Positions 7,756 through 15,499 are shown, numbered from the stretch's first letter. The stretch: DNA of 27,544 nt from JAOUEA01 sp035249905 (GCA_035249905.1 DATFFT010000047.1:1-27544), one strand, 5' to 3'. Notes: a model not told the origin generated them from the letters alone. Translations and numbers: made by a program.

Positions 7756-8046
7756 ATGAACAAGGGTGGATTGGTCGCAGAGGTCTCCAAGCGCACCGGC
7801 CTGTCGAAGGCCGACGCCGGCCGGGCGATCGACGCAGCGATCGATTCGATCCGGGACTCGGTCGTGCGGGGGGAACGGGTCACCCTGGCCGACTTCGGCA
7901 CCTTCGAGCGGAAGCATCGCAACGAACGGATCGCCCGGAACCCGCGCCAGCCGCAGACCCCCATAAGGGTCCCGGCGCGCGACCTTCCGGCGTTCACCCC
8001 CGGCAAGGAGTTCCGCGAGCAGGTGGTGACGACCTCGCAGGTCTGA
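7756..8046 (+). CDS. hup: HU-family DNA-binding protein
   Basis: The product is 96 residues, slightly longer than the usual 90. It begins MNKGGLVAEVSKRTGLSKADAGRAID, the helical dimerisation half. ERVTLADFGTFERKHRNERI and the DNA-binding arm ARNPRQPQTPIRVPARDLPAF follow, the latter with the conserved Arg-Asn-Pro and the proline that intercalates into bent DNA. FTPGKEFRE closes the domain. It lacks the long Lys/Ala-rich C-terminal tail of mycobacterial HupB. The start is supported by GGAGGGAG 5 bases before the ATG. It is a single-gene unit with its own promoter, convergent with the cold-shock-like gene 52 bases away. It probably acts as a nucleoid architectural protein. Confidence 0.93.
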   Translation: MNKGGLVAEVSKRTGLSKADAGRAIDAAIDSIRDSVVRGERVTLADFGTFERKHRNERIARNPRQPQTPIRVPARDLPAFTPGKEFREQVVTTSQV

Positions 8047-8098
8047 ACGGCCGGCTCGCGCGCGACCGATCCTTCGCTCGCTGTTCCGCCGTCGGGCG

Positions 8099-8308
8099 CT
8101 AGTCGAACGTGACGAGGTGCAAGCCTCGCGCCACCGGGGCACCGTCGGCCTCGGCCAGCTCGAACGAGACCCGCTGACCCAGCCGTAGCGTCAGGATGCC
8201 CGACCCTTCGAGCGACGTGCGGTCGATCGCCACCTCGGTCCGATCGTCCATCAGCAGCGAGCCGGTCACGCCCGCCTCGTCGAACTGCTTGATCGTGCCC
8301 TGCGCCAT
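8099..8308 (-). CDS. Cold-shock-domain-like small protein lacking RNP motifs
   Basis: The 69 residues start MAQGTIKQFDEAGVTGSLLM, which aligns with the opening strands of CspA-type proteins (GxVKWFNxxKGFGFI). The end, LRLGQRVSFELAEADGAPVA, aligns with the last strands (GQxVxFxxxxxxxGPxA). However, the RNA-stacking Trp is Gln, the RNP1 motif KGFGFI is replaced by VTGSLL, and the RNP2 motif VFVH is replaced by VAID. A cold-shock fold is likely; nucleic acid binding by the usual aromatic surface is not. The gene follows cofC by 13 bases, its AGGAGAGG ribosome site overlapping the cofC stop, so the two form an operon. A role is not known. Confidence 0.7.
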   Translation of the reverse strand: MAQGTIKQFDEAGVTGSLLMDDRTEVAIDRTSLEGSGILTLRLGQRVSFELAEADGAPVARGLHLVTFD

Positions 8309-8321
8309 CGGTCGTCCTCTC

Positions 8322-8966
8322 CTAGGTCCGGCTGGCGACCCGAGCCCCGAGGTCGAGGTCGCGGCAGACCTGCAGCGTGCGACCCTCGTGGCCGGAGTCG
8401 AGCACCGTGAGGATATCGCCCGGCAGGTCCAGGTCGAAGGCCAGCTGCGGCGCGCTCACGACGGCGGTCGGCACGTCCGCCTCGGCCGCCCCCTGCAGGT
8501 GGCGACGGTAGGAATCGTGCCCGAACCGGGCCTCGATCGCCCCCGGCGGCCGGCGGAGCAGCAGGTTCGTGCCTCCCTCGTCGGCCGACGGTGCCACGAC
8601 GACGGCGCCGAGCGTGCGCAGCGCCCGGGTCAGGGCGGCGTGCGTCACGAGCGGCGTGTCGGGAAGCAGCACCGCCAGGCTCTCGACCTTCCTGCCGTCG
8701 GCTTCCTCGTCGACCTGGCGGATCGCGGCGGCGAGCGGCGGCCGATCCTCCTCGATCGCATGCGCCCCGCGCGACAGCGCGATCTCGAGCACGGTCTCGT
8801 CCGGAGAGATCACCCAGGTCTCCCAACTGGTCGCCTCGAGCGTGACGTCGAGGACGTCCTCGAGCATGGCGAGCGTGAGCGCACCGCGTTCCAGCGGCGA
8901 CAGCACGGGTTCCAGGCGCGACTTCGTCTCGGCCAGCGACTTCACGGGAAGGGCGATCACTCGCAC
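8322..8966 (-). CDS. cofC: 2-phospho-L-lactate / phosphoenolpyruvate guanylyltransferase (coenzyme F420 synthesis)
   Basis: CofC (FbiD) joins GTP to 2-phospholactate or phosphoenolpyruvate to make the side-chain precursor of coenzyme F420. The 214-residue product has the family layout. It opens RVIALPVKSLAETKSRLEPVLSP, the nucleotide-binding start of the MobA-like fold. LAVLLPDTPLV follows in the middle, then DEGGTNLLLRRP and the FGHDSYRRHLQGA segment. I chose the GTG at 8966; a TTG at 8975 is in frame but directly follows the TAGGCT -10 box. No other F420 gene is in the window. It is the first gene of a two-gene unit with the cold-shock-like gene. Confidence 0.85.
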   Translation of the reverse strand: MRVIALPVKSLAETKSRLEPVLSPLERGALTLAMLEDVLDVTLEATSWETWVISPDETVLEIALSRGAHAIEEDRPPLAAAIRQVDEEADGRKVESLAVLLPDTPLVTHAALTRALRTLGAVVVAPSADEGGTNLLLRRPPGAIEARFGHDSYRRHLQGAAEADVPTAVVSAPQLAFDLDLPGDILTVLDSGHEGRTLQVCRDLDLGARVASRT

Positions 8967-8974
8967 GGCAGGCA

Positions 8975-8980
8975 AGCCTA
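8975..8980 (-). promoter_or_regulatory. -10 box of cofC
   Basis: TAGGCT on the minus strand lies 8 bases before the GTG at 8966, with no ribosome site between. This fits the leaderless pattern seen elsewhere in the window. Confidence 0.35.
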
Positions 8981-9015
8981 GCTGCTGGCCTGCCGTCGTC
9001 GCTCGCCACGGGCGA

Positions 9016-9021
9016 TAGGCT
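9016..9021 (+). promoter_or_regulatory. -10 box of the acyltransferase gene
   Basis: TAGGCT lies 33 bases before the proposed CTG start. A transcript starting near 9028 would carry the GGAGGG ribosome site at 9044-9049. Confidence 0.35.
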
Positions 9022-9054
9022 CGCGGCTGCCGGAGCCACCGAAGGAGGGCGACG

Positions 9055-9732
9055 CTGGCCGAACCGTGGTACTACGTCACGAAGGGGGTCGCGATCCAGC
9101 CGGTGCGGGCGTGGTTCAGCCTCCGGTATGAGGGTCTCGAGCACATCCCGAGCGCCGGACCGGCGATCGTGGCGTGCAACCACATCTCCTACCTCGATCC
9201 GCTCACGAACGCGGCCGCGATCTGCAAGGCCGGCCGGCGTCCCCGGTTCATGGCGAAGAGCGACCTGTTCCGGATCCCCGTCGTCGGCTCGGTGCTGCGC
9301 GGTGTGCGGCAGATCCCGGTCGAACGCGGCGGCGGCCCGACGAGCGCGCTGCGGGCGGCCGAGCGCGCGATCGACGAAGGAGAGGTGGTGGTGATCTACC
9401 CCGAGGGCACCGTGACCACGCGTCCCGACCACCTGCCGATGCGAGGCCGGTCGGGGGCGGTTCGGCTCTCCCTGGCCACCGGCGTGCCGATCACGCCGCT
9501 CGCGAGCTGGGGCTCGCAGGCGGTGTGGCAGAAATCCGGCAGGGGCAGCCTCAAGCCCGGCCGCCCGGTCCCGATGCGAGTGGGCCCGGCGGTCGAGCTC
9601 TCCGATCGCCGATCGGGCGCGGGGAACGTCGAGGCCCTTCGGGCGATGACCGACGAGGTGATGGCCGTGCTGACCACGATGGTCGAGGAGCTCAGGGCAG
9701 CCTATCCGCGGCGCTGGTCCGACGACGGGTAG
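9055..9732 (+). CDS. plsC: 1-acyl-sn-glycerol-3-phosphate acyltransferase, probable CTG start
   Basis: PlsC-type enzymes acylate lysophosphatidic acid to phosphatidic acid at the inner membrane face. The HX4D catalytic motif is visible as NHISYLD (His43, Asp48), followed by the acceptor-binding VERGGG and the phosphate-binding YPEGTVTTRP (residues 115-124). The start is unusual. No ATG, GTG or TTG lies close behind the strong GGAGGG site at 9044-9049, but a CTG in frame at 9055 lies 5 bases beyond it. It adds AEPWYYVTKGVAIQPV, the type of N-terminus expected in this family. The next usual start, GTG at 9103, has no ribosome site and would cut 16 residues. The product is 225 residues. A PLP-enzyme gene follows after 11 bases. 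Confidence 0.85.
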   Translation: MAEPWYYVTKGVAIQPVRAWFSLRYEGLEHIPSAGPAIVACNHISYLDPLTNAAAICKAGRRPRFMAKSDLFRIPVVGSVLRGVRQIPVERGGGPTSALRAAERAIDEGEVVVIYPEGTVTTRPDHLPMRGRSGAVRLSLATGVPITPLASWGSQAVWQKSGRGSLKPGRPVPMRVGPAVELSDRRSGAGNVEALRAMTDEVMAVLTTMVEELRAAYPRRWSDDG

Positions 9733-9735
9733 GCT
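9730..9735 (+). promoter_or_regulatory. Possible -10 box of the trans-sulfuration gene
   Basis: TAGGCT overlaps the plsC stop codon and lies 8 bases before the ATG at 9744. It may allow a separate, leaderless transcript inside the operon. Confidence 0.3.
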
Positions 9736-9743
9736 CGGAGACC

Positions 9744-10922
9744 ATGGCTCGCGACCGAGGATTCGCCACGAAGGCGATACACGGAACCCCCCCGCTGGTG
9801 GAACAACAGACCCCGAGCGTTCCGCTCTACCAGACCTCGACGTTCCGGTTCCCGGACTCGGAGGCGTACGCTGAGACCATCGCGTTCCGTGCGCCGGGGT
9901 ACACGTACACACGCGGATACGGGAATCCGACGGTCGCCGCGTTCGAGGACCAGATGGCCTCGCTCGAGGGCACGGAGGCGGCGTTCGGCTTCGCGTCGGG
10001 CATGTCGGGGATCCACTCGGTGCTGGCCGCGCACGCCGGAGCCGGCGATCGAGTGGTGATGAGCAGGGAGCTGTACGGCGGCACCTACGCGCTCGCCACC
10101 CGGGTGCTGCCCCGCAACGGGGTCGAGGTGACGCTCGTCGATCCCCACGATGTCGACGCGGTCCGCGATGCGCTGCCGGGAGCGGCCCTGTTCCACGTCG
10201 AGACGATCGCGAATCCCAACGTGACCGTGGCCGACCTCGAGGCGCTCGGCCGGGCCTGCCGGCAGGCGGGCGTGACCGCCTCGGTCGACAACACGTTCGC
10301 CTCTCCCTACCTCTGCACGCCTGCCCGATACGGGTTCGACTACGTCTGCCACTCGGCCACGAAGTACGTCGGAGGTCATCACGACCTGATCGCCGGGGTC
10401 GTGTGCACGAGCGCGCGAGGGCGGGAGCGGCTTCGTGACGTCGCGATCGACACCGGCGCCACGATGGCGCCGTTCGAGGCGTGGCTCTGCCTTCGGGGGC
10501 TGATGACGCTCTCGCTGCGCATGGACCGTCACTCGTCGAGCGCGATGGCGCTGGCGAGGGCCGTCGAGGGGCATCCCGAGGTCGAGCGCGTGCGGTACCC
10601 AGGTCTGCCGTCGCACCCGCACCACGACGTCGCGACCCAGCAGTTCGCACGTGGCTGCGGGGGCATGCTGGCGATCGAGGTCGCGGGCGGCGTCGAAGGA
10701 GGACGGCGGTTCTGCGACGCGCTCGAGCTCGCCTGGGTGGCCACGAGCCTCGGGGGCACCCACACGCTGGTGGGCCACGCCGCCTCGACGACCCACAGGC
10801 AGATGGACCCGGAAGCTCGCCGGGCCGCGGGCATCGCCGATGGGCTGGTTCGGATCAGCGTCGGCCTCGAGGACCTCGACGACATCGTCGGCGACGTCGA
10901 GCAGGCGCTGGAGAAGGCGTGA
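9744..10922 (+). CDS. Cys/Met metabolism PLP-dependent enzyme (methionine gamma-lyase / cystathionine gamma-synthase family)
   Basis: The 392-residue protein belongs to the trans-sulfuration PLP family. It opens GFATKAIHGTPP and has SRELYGGTY with the cofactor-stacking Tyr111. VDNTFASPYLCTPARYGFDY follows, then HSATKYVGGHHDLIAG with the PLP Schiff-base Lys207, and SLGGTHTLVGHAASTTHRQM near the C-terminus. The sequence alone does not separate methionine gamma-lyase, cystathionine gamma-lyase/synthase and O-acylhomoserine sulfhydrylase. The Gly-Ile-ALADGLVR-type ending (GIADGLVRISVGLEDLDDI) is shared by all. The ATG at 9744 is preceded by GGAG only 3 bases away, so initiation may be leaderless. 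The stop overlaps the start of ddl by 4 bases (GTGA), so the two are translationally coupled. Confidence 0.88.
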   Translation: MARDRGFATKAIHGTPPLVEQQTPSVPLYQTSTFRFPDSEAYAETIAFRAPGYTYTRGYGNPTVAAFEDQMASLEGTEAAFGFASGMSGIHSVLAAHAGAGDRVVMSRELYGGTYALATRVLPRNGVEVTLVDPHDVDAVRDALPGAALFHVETIANPNVTVADLEALGRACRQAGVTASVDNTFASPYLCTPARYGFDYVCHSATKYVGGHHDLIAGVVCTSARGRERLRDVAIDTGATMAPFEAWLCLRGLMTLSLRMDRHSSSAMALARAVEGHPEVERVRYPGLPSHPHHDVATQQFARGCGGMLAIEVAGGVEGGRRFCDALELAWVATSLGGTHTLVGHAASTTHRQMDPEARRAAGIADGLVRISVGLEDLDDIVGDVEQALEKA

Positions 10923-12049
10923 CCGAGCGACGCCGCATCGCCGTGGTGTTCGGGGGGCGATCCGCAGAGCACGAGATCAGCTGCATCTCGGCCCGGTCGG
11001 TCATCGAGGCCCTCGATCCGGAGCGGTTCGAGATCTTCCCCATCGGCATCACGAAGGAGGGAACCTGGCACCTGATGTCCGGACCTCCGGCGCTGCCGTC
11101 GGAGACCGGGCGCATGCCGGAGGTCACCCCGGGGGCCGGCCCGGGGGCGCGGGTCGCGCTCGGGGGTGAGGCAGCCTCGCGCGAGCTGGTGATCGCCGAC
11201 GGGAGCCGTGCGCCGATCGACGTGGTGCTGCCCGTGCTGCACGGCCCCATGGGTGAAGACGGCGCCGTGCAGGGCATGTTCGAGCTCGCGGGCGTGCCGT
11301 ACGTGGGCGCCGGGGTGCTGGGGTCGGCGATCGGCATGGACAAGGCGATCCAGAAGGTGCTGTTCGCGGCCGCCGGGCTGCCCGTGGGTCCGTGGGAGCC
11401 GGTACGAGAGCTCGAGTGGTCGGAGGATCCTGAGGGCGTGGCAGCGCGGATCGAGGCCCTCGGCTTACCGGTGTTCACGAAGCCGGCGACGCTCGGATCG
11501 TCGGTGGGCATCTCACGGGTGCAGGACCTCGCCGGGCTCGACGCCGCGATGACCGAGGCGTTCCGCTATGCGCGGAAGGCCGTGGTGGAACACGGTTTCG
11601 AGGGCGTGCGTGAGATCGAATGCGCGGTGCTCGGCAACGACGAGCCCGTCGCCTCGGTGTGCGGGGAGGTCACGCCGATCGGACACGAGTTCTACGACTA
11701 CACCTCGAAGTACCTCGACGTGGACGGCGCCCGGCTCGACGTGCCGGCCAGTATCGACGACGCGGTGGCGGCCCGGATCCAGCGGATGGCAGTCGTCGCC
11801 TTCCAGGCCACGGAGTGCCGGGGCATGGCCCGGGTGGACTTCTTCCTGCGGGGCGACGAGCTGTTCGTGAACGAGATCAACACGATCCCCGGGTTCACCG
11901 AGATCAGCATGTACCCCAAGCTCTGGGAAGCCAGCGGCTTGTCCTACGGCGAGCTGGTCGAGCGGCTGATCGACCTTGCGCAGGAGCGATTCGAGGCCGA
12001 GCGCAGCAAGCTCGACGTCGCTCCCGAACTCGAGCCGCCGCCGGCCTGA
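10919..12049 (+). CDS. ddl: D-alanine--D-alanine ligase
   Basis: Ddl joins two D-alanines with ATP for peptidoglycan precursors in the cytoplasm. Family marks: VVFGGRSAEHEISCISA at the N-terminus, LHGPMGEDGAVQGMFE, KPATLGSSVGIS (GSSVGI at 193-198), the omega-loop YDYTSKY, and the metal-binding EINTIPGFTEISMYPKLW with Glu319 and Asn321. Tyr in the YDYxxKY loop is typical of D-Ala rather than D-lactate ligases, so vancomycin resistance is not suggested. The start is the GTG at 10919, overlapping the previous stop. The product is 376 residues. The last 20 or so residues form an acidic, proline-rich tail that is not part of the ATP-grasp fold. It ends 27 bases from the convergent AsnC-type gene. 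Confidence 0.95.
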   Translation: MTERRRIAVVFGGRSAEHEISCISARSVIEALDPERFEIFPIGITKEGTWHLMSGPPALPSETGRMPEVTPGAGPGARVALGGEAASRELVIADGSRAPIDVVLPVLHGPMGEDGAVQGMFELAGVPYVGAGVLGSAIGMDKAIQKVLFAAAGLPVGPWEPVRELEWSEDPEGVAARIEALGLPVFTKPATLGSSVGISRVQDLAGLDAAMTEAFRYARKAVVEHGFEGVREIECAVLGNDEPVASVCGEVTPIGHEFYDYTSKYLDVDGARLDVPASIDDAVAARIQRMAVVAFQATECRGMARVDFFLRGDELFVNEINTIPGFTEISMYPKLWEASGLSYGELVERLIDLAQERFEAERSKLDVAPELEPPPA

Positions 12050-12076
12050 GGGTCGCCCGGTCCCCGCCCGAAGGCG

Positions 12077-12310
12077 CTACAGGTGCACGACCGGGCAGGT
12101 CAGTGTGCGAGTGATGCCGTCGACCGCCTGGATCCGGGCGACGACGAGCTTGCCGAGGTCGTCGACGGTCTTCGCCTCTCCCCGCACGATGACGTCGTAC
12201 GGACCCGTGACGTCTTCGGCTTCGGCGACGCCGGCGATCGCTCGCACCGCGTCGGCGACGGCGGCGGCCTTGCCCACCTCGGTCTGGATGAGGATGTACG
12301 CGTGGACCAC
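12077..12310 (-). CDS. Stand-alone Lrp/AsnC ligand-binding (RAM) domain protein
   Basis: The 77 residues, MVHAYILIQTEVGKAAAVAD to TLTCPVVHL, are an alpha/beta RAM domain as in the C-terminal half of Lrp/AsnC regulators. The VTGPYDVIVRGE strand is the typical ligand-site strand. There is no helix-turn-helix, so it cannot act as a usual DNA-binding regulator. It may sense an amino acid or pair with full-length Lrp proteins. The GTG at 12310 has an AGGA site 5 bases upstream. A TAGCAT -10 box lies at 12345-12340 on the same strand. Confidence 0.85.
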   Translation of the reverse strand: MVHAYILIQTEVGKAAAVADAVRAIAGVAEAEDVTGPYDVIVRGEAKTVDDLGKLVVARIQAVDGITRTLTCPVVHL

Positions 12311-12339
12311 GGAGTTCCTTCCGTTCGCTTGGGCAGCTG

Positions 12340-12345
12340 ATGCTA
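12340..12345 (-). promoter_or_regulatory. -10 box of the AsnC-type gene
   Basis: TAGCAT on the minus strand would give a leader of about 24 bases that holds the AGGA ribosome site. The 64-base gap to the divergent phosphoribosyltransferase gene must hold both promoters. No clear plus-strand -10 was found. Confidence 0.4.
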
Positions 12346-12374
12346 GCCGTGGACGCGTGGGGCGCGCAACGCGC

Positions 12375-13031
12375 ATGCTGCTGTGCGTGTTCCGGGATCG
12401 GGTGGAGGCGGGCCGCGGGCTGGCGGCCGAGCTCGTTGGCTCGGTCGAGCCGCCGGTCGTGGTGCTCGGGGTCGCGCGTGGGGGTGTGATCGTCGCCGCC
12501 GAGGTCGCCCGTGAGCTCGGCGCGCCCCTCGATGTCGTGATCCCCCGGAAGCTCGGCGCGCCCGGCAACCCCGAGCTCGGCATCGGAGCGGTCGCCCCCG
12601 GGGTTCGGGTCGTCGACAGCGTCGGCGCGCGCATGCTGGGGGTCGACGACGCCTACATCGAGGCCGAGGCGGGACGGCAGGAAGCCGAGATCGAGCGGCG
12701 CACGGCCGCGTACCGGCAGGGGAAGCCGCCGGTGGATCTCCACGGTGCCACGGCGGTGGTCGTCGATGACGGGGTGGCCACGGGCGTGACCGCGGTCGCG
12801 GCGCTGCGGTGGGCCCGATCGCAAGGTCCGGCGTCGGTGGTCTTCGCGGCACCGGTCGGTCCGCAGGGCATCGAGCGCCGGCTCGCGAACGAATGCGACC
12901 GCTGCGTGGTGTTGCTCACGCCGAGTGACCTCCGGGCGGTGGGCCGTTGGTACGAACGCTTCGAGCAGACCACCGACGCTCAGGTCGGCGAGGCCCTGCG
13001 CGCCGCCGCCGAGGAGCGCGGTACCCCGTGA
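12375..13031 (+). CDS. Phosphoribosyltransferase-family protein
   Basis: The 218 residues begin MLLCVFRDRVEAGRGLAAEL and contain VLGVARGGVIVAAEVARELG, the first PRTase loop, and TAVVVDDGVATGVTA, the PRPP-binding motif with Asp131 and Asp132. This matches the broad group of predicted phosphoribosyltransferases often found beside stress genes (COG1926). The nucleobase or other acceptor is unknown. I chose the ATG at 12375; a GTG at 12357 would add six residues and cannot be excluded. No strong ribosome site is seen at either. The stop overlaps the next gene by 4 bases. Confidence 0.8.
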   Translation: MLLCVFRDRVEAGRGLAAELVGSVEPPVVVLGVARGGVIVAAEVARELGAPLDVVIPRKLGAPGNPELGIGAVAPGVRVVDSVGARMLGVDDAYIEAEAGRQEAEIERRTAAYRQGKPPVDLHGATAVVVDDGVATGVTAVAALRWARSQGPASVVFAAPVGPQGIERRLANECDRCVVLLTPSDLRAVGRWYERFEQTTDAQVGEALRAAAEERGTP

Positions 13032-13345
13032 CCGCGGTCGAGATCGTGGTGGCCGTGATCTTCGCGGGGCTCGGCGTACGGTCGCTCGTGTACTGGGTCC
13101 GCATGCCGTACGAGAGCACCAGGGCGTCGGACCTCGCGCTGTATGCGTTGTTCGTGACCGGCCGGGTCGGCATGTGGTTCGTCCTGGCCACCGCGTTCAC
13201 CCTGTACGCGCTCACCGATACGCGGGGTCGGGCGTTCATCGACGACGTCGGGGAGTACCGGTGGCTGTACCTCGTGTTCCTTGCCCTCGGGGCCCTGCAG
13301 TTCGCGACCGCGTACTTCCTCGGACGGCGCGCCGGGGGGCATTGA
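13028..13345 (+). CDS. Small membrane protein (105 aa), three predicted segments
   Basis: I do not recognise a named family. The GTG start at 13028 overlaps the phosphoribosyltransferase stop as GTGA, implying coupled translation. Hydrophobic stretches fall at about residues 3-21 (VEIVVAVIFAGLGVRSLVYW), 36-60 (LALYALFVTGRVGMWFVLAT) and 82-98 (LYLVFLALGALQFATAYF). The C-terminus ends in a short basic tail (LGRRAGGH), likely cytoplasmic. The tight link suggests a shared process with the phosphoribosyltransferase, but none can be named. Confidence 0.7.
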   Translation: MTAVEIVVAVIFAGLGVRSLVYWVRMPYESTRASDLALYALFVTGRVGMWFVLATAFTLYALTDTRGRAFIDDVGEYRWLYLVFLALGALQFATAYFLGRRAGGH

Positions 13346-13374
13346 CCCTTCCCGGCCACGTTTCGGTAGCCCGC

Positions 13375-15477
13375 TCAGGCCGATGTGGCCTGCGTGGGCG
13401 CGAGGACCTCCGGCCGAAGCTCCACCCGGCGGAGCAGCTGGGCGTTGGCCGCGACCACGATCGTCGAGAGGCTCATGAGCGCGGCGGCGACGGCCGGGGG
13501 CAGCACGACCCCGGCCCACGCCAACGCTCCGGCGGCCAGCGGGATCGCCAGTACGTTGTAGCCGGTCGCCCATCCGAGGTTCTCCAGCATCTTCCGGTAG
13601 CTCGCTTGGGAGAGCCGGCGGACCGAGAGCACGCCGCGAGGGTCGTCGCCGGCGAGCACGACTCCGGCAGATTCGATCGCGACGTCGGTGCCGGCGCCGA
13701 TCGCGATGCCGACGTCGGCGCGGGCGAGTGCCGGCGCGTCGTTCACCCCGTCGCCGACCATCGCGACCCGCAGGCCGCGCGCCTGCAGCTCTGCCACCTT
13801 GGAGTCCTTCTGCTCGGGCAGCACCTCAGCCATGACCTCGTCGACCCCGAGCTCGTCGGCCACCGCCTGGGCGACCTGGTGGGCGTCGCCGGTGATCATC
13901 ACCACCCGCACTCCCTCGGCGTGCAGCGCGTCGATCGCCGCACGGGACTCGGGACGCACCGCGTCCTCGAGCGCGAGCGCGCCCACGACCTTGCCGTCGT
14001 CGATCACCGCGAGCGCCGTTGCGCCCCTGTCGCGCCACGCCTCGACCTTCCCGAGGATCGACCCGGGAAGCTCGAGCCCGCGTTCGTCGAGCATCGCCGG
14101 CCCTCCCACGGCGACGCGCCGGCCGTCGATCTCGGCCTCGACGCCGCGGCCCGCGATCGAACGGAATACCGACGCCTCGGGCACGCGGCCTCGGTCGCGC
14201 CCTGCGGCGACGATCGCCCGGGCGAGGGGATGTTCGCTCTCGCCCTCGACCGCGGCGGCCAGCAGCAGGACCGCGTCTTCATCGCCGTTGGTCGACGCGA
14301 CGTCGCGCACGGTATGACGGCCCTGCGTCAGGGTGCCGGTCTTGTCGAAGAGCACCGTGTCGACCGTGCGCATGCGTTCGAGGGCCAGGCGATCCTTCAC
14401 GAGGATCCCGTTGCGGGCCGACATCGCGGTCGACAACGAGATCACGAGCGGGATCGCGAGGCCGAGCGCGTGGGGGCAGGCGATCACGAGCACCGAGACG
14501 CTGCTCTCGATGGCCTGGTCGGCATCGTCGGCAAGCATCCACGAGATGAACGTGACGATGCCCGCCCCGAGCGCCACGAAGAAGAGGACGGCGGCCGCAC
14601 GGTCGGCGAGCGCCTGCGCCCTGGAGCTCGACGCCTGCGCATCGGCCACGAGCCGGCGGATGCCGGCCAGCGCCGTGTCGTCGCCGACCGCGACGACCCG
14701 GAGTCGGACCGAGGAGTCGGTCGCGACGGTGCCCGCGACGACATGGCCGCCGGGGGCCCGATCGACGGGTCGCGATTCCCCCGTGATCATCGACTCGTCG
14801 AACGCGGCCTGGCCGCTGTCGATGATGCCATCGGCCGGCACGCGTCCCCCCGGGCGAACCAGCACCAGATCGTCCGGACGCAGCTCGGCGATGGCCACCT
14901 CGCGGGTGCCCGCGCCCTCGACGCGTTCGGCCATGTCGGGAAGGAGCGCGGCGAGCGCGTCGAGGGCGCTCGACGCCTGCCCGATGGCCTTCATCTCCTG
15001 CCAGTGGCCGAGCAGCATCACGTCGATCAGCAGCACGAGCTCCCACCAGAAGTCCAGATCGAGCAGGCCCGCCTCGGTCGCGAGGCTCGATGCGAACGCC
15101 ACCGTGATCGCGAGCGAGATCAACAGCATCATGCCCGGGGCCCTGTCGCGGAGCTCGTTCCACCCCCCCTTGAGGAAGGGGGTACCGCCGTAGGCGAAGA
15201 CGGCCGTGCCGAACACGAGCGGGATCCAGCGCTCGCCCGGAACGTCGGGTGCGGTGTAGCCGAGCAGGTCCTGCAGCATCTCCGACCAGATCAGGACCGG
15301 GACGCTCAGGAGCAGGCTCAGCCAGAAGCGGTCCCGGAACATCGCGACGCTGTGCTCCGCGTGCGTGTCGTGCCCCGCGTGCGTGTCGTGCCCCGCGTGG
15401 GCGTCGTGGGTCGCCTGAGCCTCGCTCTGCCGCGGGTCGGCAGCCTCGTCGTTCATCCGATGGTGGTCGTGGGACAT
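13375..15477 (-). CDS. copB: Copper-translocating P-type ATPase, CopB (CPH) type
   Basis: The protein is 700 residues. The intramembrane metal motif is CPH (334-336), which places it in the P1B-3 (CopB) group rather than the CPC CopA group; this group exports copper, and possibly silver. Other marks are TGES (232-235) in the actuator domain, DKTGT with phosphorylated Asp378, the nucleotide-binding SEHP (414-417), and GDGVND (575-580). Hydrophobic segments suit the usual eight. There is no CXXC metal-binding domain. Instead the N-terminus (residues 1-45) is rich in His, built partly from tandem DTHAGH repeats. The ATG at 15477 follows GAGGACGGAG. The gene lies 43 bases after pckA on the same strand, separated by a GC hairpin. 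No copper regulator or chaperone is adjacent. Confidence 0.93.
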   Translation of the reverse strand: MSHDHHRMNDEAADPRQSEAQATHDAHAGHDTHAGHDTHAEHSVAMFRDRFWLSLLLSVPVLIWSEMLQDLLGYTAPDVPGERWIPLVFGTAVFAYGGTPFLKGGWNELRDRAPGMMLLISLAITVAFASSLATEAGLLDLDFWWELVLLIDVMLLGHWQEMKAIGQASSALDALAALLPDMAERVEGAGTREVAIAELRPDDLVLVRPGGRVPADGIIDSGQAAFDESMITGESRPVDRAPGGHVVAGTVATDSSVRLRVVAVGDDTALAGIRRLVADAQASSSRAQALADRAAAVLFFVALGAGIVTFISWMLADDADQAIESSVSVLVIACPHALGLAIPLVISLSTAMSARNGILVKDRLALERMRTVDTVLFDKTGTLTQGRHTVRDVASTNGDEDAVLLLAAAVEGESEHPLARAIVAAGRDRGRVPEASVFRSIAGRGVEAEIDGRRVAVGGPAMLDERGLELPGSILGKVEAWRDRGATALAVIDDGKVVGALALEDAVRPESRAAIDALHAEGVRVVMITGDAHQVAQAVADELGVDEVMAEVLPEQKDSKVAELQARGLRVAMVGDGVNDAPALARADVGIAIGAGTDVAIESAGVVLAGDDPRGVLSVRRLSQASYRKMLENLGWATGYNVLAIPLAAGALAWAGVVLPPAVAAALMSLSTIVVAANAQLLRRVELRPEVLAPTQATSA
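15359..15412 (-). repeat. Three 18-base tandem repeats encoding the His-rich segment of CopB
   Basis: Two identical 18-base units (15359-15376, 15377-15394) and a third diverged unit (15395-15412) encode the DTHAGH-type repeats. Unit number could vary between strains by slippage, changing the number of metal-binding histidines. Confidence 0.8.
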
Positions 15478-15499
15478 CTCCGTCCTCGGAGCTCGGGGA

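Noticed and set aside
8266..10650. Long minus-strand frame opposite plsC and the PLP-enzyme gene
   Set aside because: It is Arg/Pro/Ser-rich antisense translation with no motif, covered by well-supported genes on the other strand and in another frame.
15359..15412. CRISPR-like short repeats
   Set aside because: The units are contiguous without spacers and lie in frame inside copB, so they are a coding tandem repeat.
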